Positions 8,739-16,424 of a DNA stretch of 64,000 nucleotides are shown here, in pieces. Where the stretch lies: positions 1-64,000 of the forward strand of contig NZ_CP031848.1 in the NCBI RefSeq assembly GCF_003441595.1, given 5' to 3'. The translations under genes were made by a program, and so were the position numbers. The notes under the pieces are model-generated. The model saw only the letters and a list, made by a program, of their open reading frames with translations, was not told the DNA's origin and did no database searches. The DNA comes from Marinobacter sp. Arc7-DN-1 (GTDB lineage Bacteria > Pseudomonadota > Gammaproteobacteria > Pseudomonadales > Oleiphilaceae). Position 1 is the stretch's first letter. Each line of letters starts with the position of its first letter.

Positions 8739-8845
8739 GCCCTAACCATTCATTCCAGTTCGTTCCGGGCCCTGAAGGGCCTCCACCGGACGGCCTTTTC
8801 TCCGCTCGCTACGCAAAGGCCGCCGGCTGAATATTGGCGTTGAAC
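8739..8845 (+). repeat. attC site C (copy 2)
   Basis: GCCCTAAC (8739-8746) to GTTGAAC (8839-8845), with the IS again starting directly after GAAC. Confidence 0.8.
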
Positions 8846-10436
8846 TAGGCCGCGCAAGCGCGGGGGAGCGCGCCTGAGGATCTTGTTGATCATCGATTAC
8901 TGAGTAGGGGTTTTCAAGGATGAAGGACGATACTACAAGAGGTGATGGGCCGGGGGTATCCGGCCCTGGCGGAGAAGACGCCTCTGCCACCGCATGTTCA
9001 TCGCGCGGCCAGGGCGATGGGGTGCTGTGCCGCACGGCGGCACTGGCGCGTCACATACAGGGCTGCCCCGAGGGGCATGTCCAGCGGGTCTGGTACAACT
9101 CCTGCCGCCACCGCAGTTGCCCGCAATGCAACCGGATTCAGCTTGAGCGTTGGCTGGAGGGCCAGAAGTCACGCCTGATTGATCACCCCCATCGCCATGT
9201 GATCTTTACCCTGCCGCACGAATTGCATCCGTACTGGCGCCGCAACACCGACCGGATGACTCGCTGGTTGTTCCAGTCCGTGCGAGAGACGCTGATGTGT
9301 TTTTTGAGCGATCCGGCGTACCTGGGGGCCCAACCTGGCATTCTGAGCGTTTTGCACACCTGGGGGCGGTCGCTCACGTTGCACCCCCATATTCATTGCG
9401 CCATTACCGAGGGTGGTCTGGACGATCAGGGGCTGTGGCGGTTGCCGGTCAGGAACTGTTTTCTGCCGATCCGGGCGGTCATGTTCAAGTATCGTGGGCA
9501 CTTCCTGGCGCAGCTGAAATCCGCCGTGGATTGCGGGGAGTTGTCGCTACCGGACGGTGAGACACCGACGAGCAGCCACAACCTGTTTAACCGATTGGGA
9601 CGTAAGCCCTGGAATGTGAACCTTCGAGAGCGTTATGACAACGCGGAAGGCGTGGTGGAATACCTGGCCCGCTACGTGCGGGGCGGGCCGATGCGCCCGA
9701 GTCAGTTGTCAAGGTTCCGGACCGACCAGAACGATGTCCTGTTCCGCTACCATGCGCACCGGGACAACCCGGATGGCGGACGTAAACGGTGCCGGAAGGA
9801 ACGCCTGAGTACGGGCGAATTTGCCGGGCGGTTACTGCAGCATGTGCCCCGCAAGGGGCTGAACATTGTGCGCAGTTATGGTCTGTATGCGGTTGCCTGC
9901 CGGGGCAAGCTGGACCAGGCCCGGGCGGACGTGGGGCAAGCGCCGGTTCGCCAACCGAAGCCGGTTCGGTGGCAAGGTTATCTTGGCCGTTTTCCCGACA
10001 GTCAGAAGCAGACCCACTGCTCGGTCTGTGAGCGGCAACTGACACTGATGGCCCCCATTGCCCCTTCGAGGGCTCCGCCATGAGCTGTCGGGACTCAGGG
10101 ATAACAGGGAATCACACCATGACAGGCGCCGTCGGTGGGGCGCTTGTCTTGCCGGTTGCCCGGAGATCGCAGAAAATCGACGCCATTCTCCTTCGCCCGT
10201 TTCGACCGGATCAGGCCCACGCCCTTAAACTGACCCGGAATCACAGAGCCTTTCCGCTGTTCCGGAGCCCCTTCCGGAAATCTGGCGTTTCAAATCCCCA
10301 TAGGCTAGCCTGAGACCTCGAGTGCGGACCAGTCCAACAAGCCGATGAACCGATCCACAGGGGCCCGGTCGCGTGCCTGCCTTAGTTCGGGTGTGCCTGA
10401 GAGTTGGCGGGAGGTGGACGGTTATCTATATCGTTA
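8846..10436 (+). mobile_element. IS91-family element, copy 3
   Basis: Same element as 4017-5601. It is followed by different DNA (a cassette with a 164-aa gene), so this copy probably shows the original right flank of the insertion. Bases 10084-10436 are its non-coding right end. Confidence 0.85.
8920..10083 (+). pseudogene. IS91-family transposase with locally frameshifted N-terminus
   Basis: The frame is open from 8920, but one extra base near 8925 and two near 9020 put the first ~34 residues out of frame relative to the copy at 4088. The frame is then restored. From the zinc-finger region on (HIQGCPEGHVQ) the protein matches the intact copy apart from two residues. The HUH motif and YLARY are intact. 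If the indels are sequencing errors, the gene is normal. Confidence 0.7.
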
Positions 10437-10448
10437 TGAGTAGGGAAT

Positions 10449-10943
10449 ATGGAAGAACTTCTCCGTCAAATTGAACATTCTATAGAAAACGGCACGTACC
10501 TTTTGGGCCTGTATGTAGCCCTCGCGCTGCCGGACATTTGCGGGGCATTGGAATCACACAACGGTGTGGCAAATGGAAACAGGTACAAAGCATGGTTCAA
10601 TAAGTGGGTATCCCACAAATACGATGGCCAGCTAACTGGCGAACAATGCTACGCCTATCGTTGTGGGATCTTACATCAGGGACGGGCCAACCATAACAAC
10701 CTCGGTTACTCCCGGATTATTTTTCTGGAACCGGGGTCAAATATGACCTTGCACCGAAATACGCTAAACGACGCATACAATATCGATCTGAAAATATTCT
10801 GTAGCGACATCGTGTCTGGAGTTCAGGATTGGCTCAAAACCATGGATGGCCACGTCAGTTTTCAGAAGAACTATGACCATTTTATGAAAAGACACGAGAA
10901 TGGGCTCGCGCCCTACATCGTAGGTGTGCCGGTAATCGGCTAA
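10449..10943 (+). CDS. Unrecognised 164-aa cassette protein
   Basis: A soluble protein with no signal or membrane segment. It begins with a helix (MEELLRQIEHSIENGTYLLG), followed by a conserved-looking segment with ALPDICGALE and later YRCGILHQGRANH. The spacing of Asp, Cys and His in these parts could bind metal, but I cannot name a family. RBS GTAGGGAAT precedes the ATG. It lies between the third IS copy and attC D, as a single-gene cassette whose start may be close to the IS insertion point. Confidence 0.7.
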   Translation: MEELLRQIEHSIENGTYLLGLYVALALPDICGALESHNGVANGNRYKAWFNKWVSHKYDGQLTGEQCYAYRCGILHQGRANHNNLGYSRIIFLEPGSNMTLHRNTLNDAYNIDLKIFCSDIVSGVQDWLKTMDGHVSFQKNYDHFMKRHENGLAPYIVGVPVIG

Positions 10944-10945
10944 TC

Positions 10946-11029
10946 TCATAACCAGTGCAGGCACGGCGACGCCCATTACATTGCGCCTTCGGCTCCATTC
11001 CATGGGCGCGCATGCTGCAAGCGTTAATT
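10946..11029 (+). repeat. attC site D
   Basis: TCATAAC (10946-10952) to GTTAATT (11023-11029), 84 bases, with a central ATTGCGCCTTCGGCTCC loop. It is very similar in its right half to the site at 20387-20491, which suggests both belong to one integron lineage. Confidence 0.8.
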
Positions 11030-11676
11030 GCGACATGAAGTTGCATAAGTATATGTTGTAATTCGAGTTATTTTCGTAGTTGTTGGCTCTGCGCACCATT
11101 GGCCCACCCAACAGAGAAGTACTCGAAAGCGCAACCTGGTGTTCTACCACCAGTATCCTACCCACCATGCGAAACGGATTTGGTATGAAGCGTTGGGGAC
11201 AATGAACCCTGTTAAGAGGAACCGTGAGGGGAATCGGAACTGCCAGTGCCAGGCGGTCGGGGGCTAGGATGGAGCGATAGGATGAACGTAAGTGAAGAAT
11301 CGTTGACGTTCCGTGAGATGCCAGATCTGCCAAAGGCGCTGACAGGCAGTCACCAAAAGGTAAGCAATCTCGGTCGTCGCCTTGATAACGTGGGCGGCGC
11401 GTAGACACCGCATTGCCGGGATACAGATTCCATCTACGTCGCTCGTAAAGGTGCTTATGCAGAACATGGCAATGTCGTAGAGCCTTCAGGGAGGAAGAAG
11501 GTAACCCGTAAGGGAGCCGGTGACTCTGCGTCGATGAGATGGGGGAAAAAGCGAAGGGTTTCCTGTAATGGGAGGCATACGGATTCGAACTTTGTCCGGC
11601 ACGAAAGTGAGCCCACGTCCCCTCGGTGCTTTGTTGCGAGAGAGCTGACAGAATCGATTTCATGAAGGAACGACAA

Positions 11677-13173
11677 ATGATCGCCGCCACGGCGAGTGCA
11701 CCTTCAACCGACGCCCAACGCTGGCAGTCCATAGACTGGCCGGCGATGGAAAAGCGCGTTTATCGACTGCAAGTGCGTATCGCAAAATCTATCCGCGAGC
11801 AGCGGTGGGGTAAGGCGCGAGCCCTGCAACATCTGCTATCGCGCTCGTTTGCGGCAAAGCTGATCGCCGTCAGACGGGTCATATCCAATAAAGGAAGCCG
11901 CACGGCAGGTGTTGACGGAGAGCGGTGGACCGCTCCCGGGCAATACTGGCGGGCGGCGCAACAACTAAGGACAGCCGGTTATCAGGCGCAACCACTGCGC
12001 CGGATCTATATCCCGAAAAAGAACGGTGACCGCCGTCCTTTGGGGATACCCACCCTTCATGACCGGGCGATGCAAGCCCTCTATGCTCTTGGGCTTAACC
12101 CCATTGCGGAAACCACGGGAGACAAACACTCTTACGGTTTCAGGGAAAAACGCAGCCTGCACGATGCTTGCAAACAGGGCTTCATTATACTGGCCCAGAA
12201 AACCGCGGCCCAGTGGGTTCTGGAGGCAGACATCAAAGCCTGCTTCGACCGCATCAGTCATGACTGGTTGTTGACGCATATCCCGCTGCCCAGGCGGGTG
12301 TTAGGGCAGTGGCTTAAATCGGGGTACTTGGACAAGGAAGCACGCTACGAGACGGAAGACGGCACCCCGCAAGGTGGCATTATCTCGCCCACCCTCTGCA
12401 ACATGACACTGGATGGCCTGGAAGATCTGGTTGTGCCGGCGTCCCGCAGTCAGGGGCGCAGCAAACTGCATATCATTCGATATGCGGACGACTTTATCAT
12501 CACCGGGACCACCCCCGCCATTCTGGAGCACGAAGTCCGGCCCAAGGTCGAGCGCTTTCTGGCGGAGCGTGGGCTACAGTTGTCAGTAGAGAAAACACGT
12601 TTAAGTCATATTGATCAGGGTTTCAACTTTCTGGGCTTTCACTTCAAGAAGTACCGGAAAACCCTGCTGATCCAGCCCGAGGACGGCAAGACCGGAGAAG
12701 TGCTGGCGAAAGTGCGAGGGGTGTTAAAGAAATACCGAGGCATCCCCTTCCATGCTCTGCTGGCCAAACTCAATGCCGTGATCCGGGGCTGGGCCTATGC
12801 GTACCGACACGTGGTAGCGAAACAACGCCTGAGTTACGTCGATGACAGGATCTACCCACTGGTGAAAAAGTGGCTACAACGGGAACACCGATCCAAGACG
12901 TGGGCATGGATAAGGAAACGCTACCGGGGTTGCTTCAAGGGTCGCATAGAGTATGGGTGCCACTACCCGACAACATCGGGCATGAAACTCATACGCTTGT
13001 TCAAGGCTGGAGACTTACCGATCCGGTATCACAGCAAAGTTCGCAGTGACGCCAATCCTTATGACCTGGCCGACAGCGACTACTATAAGGCGAGAACCGC
13101 AAGGCAGCGAATGCACGCGCGCCGGGACCGAGTCTTCTTGAACAGCTCGTCCTACGAGAAACTGGCCGCCTGA
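11677..13173 (+). CDS. Group II intron reverse transcriptase/maturase
   Basis: Intron-encoded protein of 498 residues. Visible are RT blocks with [16 protein letters not shown] (~67-81), [20 protein letters not shown] (~111-130), [11 protein letters not shown] (~183-193), TPQGGIISP (~230-238) and the catalytic RYADDF (~268-273), followed by a maturase X domain (WAYAYRHV, ~410). The usual NPYD segment is present near the end, but the protein stops soon after (SSSYEKLAA) with no Cys-pair HNH nuclease. Target priming would therefore depend on another mechanism. ATG 11677 is chosen because AAGGA precedes it at a good distance; ATG 11662 is possible. Confidence 0.9.
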   Translation: MIAATASAPSTDAQRWQSIDWPAMEKRVYRLQVRIAKSIREQRWGKARALQHLLSRSFAAKLIAVRRVISNKGSRTAGVDGERWTAPGQYWRAAQQLRTAGYQAQPLRRIYIPKKNGDRRPLGIPTLHDRAMQALYALGLNPIAETTGDKHSYGFREKRSLHDACKQGFIILAQKTAAQWVLEADIKACFDRISHDWLLTHIPLPRRVLGQWLKSGYLDKEARYETEDGTPQGGIISPTLCNMTLDGLEDLVVPASRSQGRSKLHIIRYADDFIITGTTPAILEHEVRPKVERFLAERGLQLSVEKTRLSHIDQGFNFLGFHFKKYRKTLLIQPEDGKTGEVLAKVRGVLKKYRGIPFHALLAKLNAVIRGWAYAYRHVVAKQRLSYVDDRIYPLVKKWLQREHRSKTWAWIRKRYRGCFKGRIEYGCHYPTTSGMKLIRLFKAGDLPIRYHSKVRSDANPYDLADSDYYKARTARQRMHARRDRVFLNSSSYEKLAA

Positions 13174-13230
13174 ATGGATGCGTTATTGGATGTGAATAGG
13201 TGGGTCGCCTGGGCGGCCTTTAAAGGGCTT

Positions 13231-13264
13231 GAGCTGTATGATGGGAAACTATCACGTACAGTTC
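13231..13264 (+). ncRNA. Group II intron domain V
   Basis: GAGCTGTATG ... GGGAAACT ... CACGTACAGTTC is a 34-base hairpin with the GAAA-type tip and two-base bulge position typical of domain V, the catalytic core of the ribozyme. The domain VI hairpin GGGCC-GGAA-GGCCC follows. Confidence 0.85.
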
Positions 13265-13317
13265 TTATGGGGCGAAGGGCCGGAAGGCCCTTAGCTACCA
13301 GGTGTATAGGAAATCGT

Positions 13318-13557
13318 ATGGGTGACTTTACGTTCCAAGGTGGCCGTAGCGGAGTGATCTCGGGGGAAATTGAAGGGCGGACGGGCCACATAGCTTGGGA
13401 AATGCTCATCGGTGAGGTCAACTTTGTTATATATCGCGGCACAGGATATTGGCCGGGTAAGCAGAAGGTGAGAATGTCCGAGTCCGAAGAAGCTCACTTT
13501 TTAGAAGAATTCGCGCGCTGGGCACAGCCAAAAAACTTCAAATATGATGTGGATTAA
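13318..13557 (+). CDS. Unrecognised 79-aa cassette protein downstream of the intron
   Basis: The product (starting MGDFTFQGGRSG) is a small soluble protein with alternating beta-like segments and an acidic C-terminal helix (SESEEAHFLEEFARWAQP). I do not recognise it. The ATG is only 20 bases after the intron's 3' end and has a weak ribosome-binding site (TATAGGAAATCGT). The intron may have landed in the leader or the first codons of the original gene. An ACATAAC R''-like box follows the stop. Confidence 0.5.
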   Translation: MGDFTFQGGRSGVISGEIEGRTGHIAWEMLIGEVNFVIYRGTGYWPGKQKVRMSESEEAHFLEEFARWAQPKNFKYDVD

Positions 13558-13579
13558 CCGGTGTCCGGAAACAATACAT

Positions 13580-13671
13580 AACAACTCAATCAACCGAACC
13601 GCCGTGGTACGTGATCCGTATGCCCGGTGGTGTGGGGGGAGCGGGGCTGTGAGGCCTCGCCCTATCCCGAT
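13580..13671 (+). mobile_element. Group IIC-attC intron remnant (3' end only)
   Basis: Only the last ~92 bases of a group IIC intron remain: AACAACTCAATCAACCG, the domain V/VI stretch with CCGTATGCCCGGTGG, and the end CCCGAT. The following base starts TAAATGA, which with a GT before the intron would give an R' box GTTAAAT. An ACATAAC box directly upstream (13577-13583) is what is left of the attC left half. Confidence 0.75.
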
Positions 13672-13750
13672 TAAATGACCCTGCGCTGTTTTTCTCCCGA
13701 GATCAAAGGCTTCACCTCCCTGCGATACCGACGCAATGCGTTACAATTTA

Positions 13751-13799
13751 GTGTGTATTGTGTGTAAAAATCTTGATTTTCGTGTGTTGCGTGTGTAAA
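13751..13799 (+). promoter_or_regulatory. Direct repeats upstream of hicA (probable operator)
   Basis: GTGTGTATTGTGTGTAAA (13751-13768) and GTGTGTTGCGTGTGTAAA (13782-13799) are 31 bases apart, three helical turns. They lie just before hicA and are a natural binding site for the ribbon-helix-helix HicB or HicAB complex. This is inference from position and pattern. Confidence 0.55.
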
Positions 13800-13831
13800 C
13801 TCTACCTGTTATTTTGATTAAGAACCCGCTT

Positions 13832-14011
13832 ATGGATAGTCGGAAACTTGTCAAGATGATCGAAGCAGATGGTTGGCAGCTCATTCGAACGAGGGGGAGC
13901 CATCAGCAGTTCAAGCACCCAGAAAAGCTTGGACTGGTGACGATTCCCCACCCGAAGAAAGATCTTCCGACTGGCACTGTTAAGAGCATCTTGAAGCAAG
14001 CCGGGCTTTAA
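13832..14011 (+). CDS. HicA-family mRNA-interferase toxin
   Basis: The 59-residue double-stranded-RNA-binding-like toxin cuts mRNA independently of ribosomes when not bound by HicB. The protein shows the family signature with the catalytic histidine (RGSHQQFKHP, His24) and the C-terminal TIPHPKKDLPTGT...SILKQAG. ATG 13832 gives the usual HicA length; an upstream in-frame start would add seven residues. It is followed by hicB, but at an unusual distance of 193 bases. It is part of a cassette between an intron remnant and the attC box at 14751. Confidence 0.92.
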   Translation: MDSRKLVKMIEADGWQLIRTRGSHQQFKHPEKLGLVTIPHPKKDLPTGTVKSILKQAGL

Positions 14012-14204
14012 AGCCCGGCCGCTTTTCCGAGCCAATTGGGGGGTAAATTCAAAAAAGGAGGGAAGCGCGAGGTGATTGAGACACGCGCAACTTTAAAATT
14101 CATCAACTAAATACGTTGAATTGACTGTTAACTTAAGCGAAGTAAATTGTCATTTAATAAATAGACCTTTAAATGAAATCTAAGTGGAGTGTGGAGGTGG
14201 TGAT

Positions 14205-14609
14205 ATGTTTTATCCCATCCTGATCCAACAAGAAGGGGACAGTGCCTACGGTGTGATTGTGCCGGATCTTCCCGGCTGTCACTCTGCAGGAGATACCTTT
14301 AATGAAGCAGTAGAAAATGCAGCAGAAGCGATTGATTTTCACATGGAAACCATGGCGGAAGAGGGGATAGAGATTCCGGCCGCCAGTGATCTGGGAGAGC
14401 TAACAGGTAATCCGAATTACGCCAACGGCGTTTGGGTAATGGTTCAAGTGGATGTGGTTCGTTATCTTGGCACAGCCCAACGAATCAATATCTCGCTGCC
14501 GAATCGCCTGATTACTCAGATCGACCGCTTCGTTGATACACATAAGGACTACAAGGATCGATCGAAGTTCTTAGCAGATGCTGCAATGAAGATATTGCAG
14601 CACGTTTGA
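14205..14609 (+). CDS. HicB-family antitoxin
   Basis: The 134-residue antitoxin has an N-terminal partial RNase-H-like HicB fold (GVIVPDLPGCHSAGDTF, then AIDFHMETMAEEG) and a C-terminal ribbon-helix-helix DNA-binding segment (RINISLPNRLITQIDRFVD). It should neutralise HicA and repress the operon. ATG 14205 has a strong GGAGGTGGTGAT ribosome-binding site. The AT-rich 193-base gap before it may carry its own promoter, which would give extra antitoxin. A terminator follows. Confidence 0.92.
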   Translation: MFYPILIQQEGDSAYGVIVPDLPGCHSAGDTFNEAVENAAEAIDFHMETMAEEGIEIPAASDLGELTGNPNYANGVWVMVQVDVVRYLGTAQRINISLPNRLITQIDRFVDTHKDYKDRSKFLADAAMKILQHV

Positions 14610-14630
14610 TCTTCGATCATCTTAGTAGAT

Positions 14631-14659
14631 AAAAAGCCCCGCAATTTGTGGGGCTTTTT
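14631..14659 (+). terminator. Terminator after hicB
   Basis: The GC hairpin GCCCCGC-AATTT-GTGGGGC is flanked by an A run and followed by TTTTT. It lies 22 bases after the hicB stop and could act in both directions. Confidence 0.85.
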
Positions 14660-14750
14660 ATTATAGATATAGTGTCATTCTGAGATCTAAAACGATTGCC
14701 GATTTTTTATCCTGCAATTTTTTTGTCGCAATATGATAATTTGTTCTTTA

Positions 14751-14757
14751 GTTTAAC
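14751..14757 (+). repeat. attC R'' box of the hicAB cassette
   Basis: GTTTAAC starts what should be the attC of the hicAB cassette. The right half is lost in the truncated group IIC intron that follows; the R' box would be completed by TATGCCC after 15489. Confidence 0.6.
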
Positions 14758-14789
14758 AAATGCATTAAGTTTGTTTCGGCCCGATGGGC

Positions 14790-15489
14790 TGGATCCGATA
14801 GAGAAGACACTCCGGTTGTTCACGATCGACTGATGGAACGGGTGCTGGAGAGGGACAACCTGCGCCGTGCCTTCCGACTGTACTCGACCGCCTGATGTGT
14901 CGCCGATTGAAATTGACGGTAAACGAGGACAAGAGCGCGGTTGGTCGCCCCTGGGAGCGAGTGTTCCTGGGGTTCACGTTCACCCGTCAAGGTCGGGACA
15001 AGCGCCGCAAGGTGAGTGACGATGCGATCACGCAGTTCAAGAATCGTGTCCGGAAAATCACCCGGCGAACGCGGGGTCGAACCATGCAAACGGTGATTGA
15101 CGAGTTGGCGGTGTACCTGAGGGGCTGGAAAGGCTACTACGGTTTTGCGCAAGTGAAATCGCCGATCCAGGATCTGGAAAAGTGGGTGCGGCGCAAGCTC
15201 CGGTGCTATCACCTGAAGCAATGGGGACGATCCGGCTACCGCCAGTTGCGCAAGCGCGGAGTGAGTGTAAGACTGGCCTGGAATACGGCCAAGTCGGCTC
15301 ATGGTCCGTGGCGTTTGAGCCGGAGTCCGGGGTTGGCGCAAGCCTTGCCCCGACAGTATTTCCTGTCGCTGGGGCTGCCGGATCTTGTTGAGCGTTGAAC
15401 AACTCAATCAACCGAACTGCCGTGGTACGTGATCCGTATGCCCGGTGGTGTGGGGGGAGCGGGGCCGTGAGGCCTCGCCCTATCCCGAT
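14790..15489 (+). mobile_element. Truncated group IIC-attC intron with maturase remains
   Basis: The 5' ribozyme part is missing. What remains is a piece before the maturase, a deleted maturase gene, and an intact-looking 3' end (ACTCAATCAACCG ... CCCGAT at 15489). The first exon base after it reads TATGCCC, which fits an R' box GTTATGC. The left limit is approximate. Confidence 0.75.
14832..15398 (+). pseudogene. Group IIC intron maturase, internally deleted
   Basis: A short N-terminal piece (MERVLERDNLRRAFR, from 14832) is followed after a large deletion and frame change by the maturase C-terminus. That part starts LKLTVNEDKSAVG and continues with FLGFTF, YLRGWKGYYGFAQ, VRRKLRCYHLKQWGR to the natural stop at 15398. 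The catalytic YADD block is lost. The protein is closely similar to the remnant at 19918-20328. Confidence 0.8.
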
Positions 15490-15495
15490 TATGCC

Positions 15496-15792
15496 CTAAA
15501 TCAGATGCCCTTCAGGCAACATGCGTTTGTGTAGGATGCGGATAATTTCAACAACATCGTCGGTGGCTAGCCGATAAAAGATGATGTGGCTTCCCTGAGG
15601 GTACTGCCGGTAGCCTAGACTTATCTCATCGCAGGCTTGCCCCAGGTTTGGATTTTCACCCAGAAGGTGGAAGCATTGATCGAACTGAAGAATATAGTGG
15701 TTTCGTTGATCCCGGCCCCATTCACGCTCCGTGTATAGGGCAATTGATTTGAGGTCAGCCTTGGCTTTCCTGGAAAGCTTGAAACTTGGCAT
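15496..15792 (-). CDS. ParE-family toxin
   Basis: The 98-residue RelE/ParE-superfamily toxin shows FKLSRKAKADLKSIALYTEREWG at the N-terminus and YPQGSHIIFYRLATDDVVEIIRILH near the end, typical of ParE proteins that poison DNA gyrase. It overlaps the parD stop by one base, so the two are translated together. The cassette is inverted relative to the attC sites and so must use its own promoter. Its stop is a few bases from the intron end at 15489. Confidence 0.93.
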   Translation of the reverse strand: MPSFKLSRKAKADLKSIALYTEREWGRDQRNHYILQFDQCFHLLGENPNLGQACDEISLGYRQYPQGSHIIFYRLATDDVVEIIRILHKRMLPEGHLI

Positions 15793-16031
15793 CAGCGCCC
15801 TTCGTTGTCCAGTTCACGAATAAACGAGTCATAGGAGTAGTCTTCGAAACCACTGTCCTCGCCTTCCTTGAGCAATTTACGAAGTGTAGTCAGGCGGGTT
15901 TCAGACTCTTCAAGCAGGCGCAATGCGGCACGAACGACCTCGCTGGTTGAGCTGTATCGGCCATTTTTGAGCTGTTCTGCAATAAACGCATCAAAATGTT
16001 GGCCTAAAGTGATGCTGGTGTTCTTTTGCAT
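15792..16031 (-). CDS. ParD-family antitoxin
   Basis: The 79-residue antitoxin has an N-terminal ribbon-helix-helix (NTSITLGQHFDAFIAEQLKNGRYSSTSEVVRAALRLLEE), which binds the operator, and a flexible acidic C-terminus (EDSGFEDYSYDSF) that should wrap around ParE. It is the first gene of the leftward operon; the palindrome at 16048-16062 lies just upstream. Confidence 0.93.
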   Translation of the reverse strand: MQKNTSITLGQHFDAFIAEQLKNGRYSSTSEVVRAALRLLEESETRLTTLRKLLKEGEDSGFEDYSYDSFIRELDNEGR

Positions 16032-16047
16032 GATGCCACCTCGCTAG

Positions 16048-16062
16048 TACCAATAATTGGTA
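16048..16062 (-). promoter_or_regulatory. Palindromic operator of parDE
   Basis: TACCAATAATTGGTA is a perfect 7-base palindrome around a central base, 16 bases upstream of the parD ATG. A ParD dimer is the obvious candidate ligand (inference). Confidence 0.6.
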
Positions 16063-16078
16063 TATTTTGGTCCAGGTG

Positions 16079-16127
16079 GCATAACAATGCAATCCACGCG
16101 ACAAGCGCGTGATTGCGGGCGTTATAA
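16079..16127 (+). repeat. attC site E (short)
   Basis: GCATAAC (16079-16085) and GTTATAA (16121-16127) frame a compact stem CAATCCACGCG / CGCGTGATTG with an ACAA loop. It is close to the shortest known attC size. It closes the inverted parDE cassette. Confidence 0.75.
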
Positions 16128-16202
16128 CGGCTCTTTCAGGCCTGCATTGCAGGCATGCTAAACTTTGTCAGTAGACTGAAATGCATGATGAGGTCCCCAA
16201 AG

Positions 16203-16424
16203 ATGAAGCTTGAGCAAGTTATTGAAGAGACAAAGGTTCTCTCAGCAAATGATCGGGCTTTGCTTGCCCATTGTCTGATATCCAGTCTTGAAACCCAGCA
16301 CGACGAGGGTGTTGATGCGGCGTGGTCGGCCCTCGCTGAGCAGCGAATTGATGAACTCGAAGCTGGCAATGTCCAGGCTGTGTCGTGGGATGAAATTAAA
16401 AACCAGCTCAAGCGCTCTCCTTAA
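16203..16424 (+). CDS. Addiction-module antitoxin (TIGR02574-type)
   Basis: The 73-residue protein has the family pattern: an N-terminal helix (KLEQVIEETKVLSANDRALLAHCLISSLE) and then a Trp-containing segment (AAWSALAEQRIDELEAGNVQAVSWDEI). It pairs with the ParE-like toxin starting in its stop codon (TAATG). The start ATG 16203 gives the usual length; an upstream in-frame start at 16155 is less likely. A paralogous pair is encoded leftward at 19076-19629. Confidence 0.85.
   Translation: MKLEQVIEETKVLSANDRALLAHCLISSLETQHDEGVDAAWSALAEQRIDELEAGNVQAVSWDEIKNQLKRSP

Larger units (their letters stand above)
1..10436. repeat. 4.83-kb tandem repeat (two full units plus partial third)
   Basis: Bases 1-770 recur at 4832-5601 and 9667-10436. 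Everything from 771 to 4831 recurs, with scattered small indels, at 5602-9666. Each unit is an IS91-family element followed by the same cassette block, so the layout is IS, block, IS, block, IS. The third unit departs from the others immediately after the IS at 10436. The transposase parts of the copies match exactly in the stretches I compared, while the cassette blocks differ by single-base indels. Recombination between direct IS copies, or one-ended rolling-circle transposition, would both give this layout. True copy number cannot be judged from the window. Confidence 0.95.
11060..13298 (+). mobile_element. Group II intron with maturase (IIB-like), borders approximate
   Basis: The structured 5' part (about 11.06-11.66 kb) carries no gene. 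It is followed by a maturase gene and then a textbook domain V (13231-13264) and a domain VI hairpin with a likely bulged A, ending near CTAC at 13298. It differs in sequence and domain V from the group IIC introns elsewhere in the window. The 5' end could not be fixed because no clear GTGYG was found. It lies in the cassette after attC D. Confidence 0.75.

Noticed and set aside
10764..11732. 322-aa leftward open frame
   Set aside because: It runs antisense through a cassette gene, an attC and the ribozyme part of a group II intron; no protein-like features.
14895..15398. Intact 167-aa protein
   Set aside because: It is the C-terminal part of a group IIC maturase without its catalytic RT blocks, following a deletion, so called a pseudogene.
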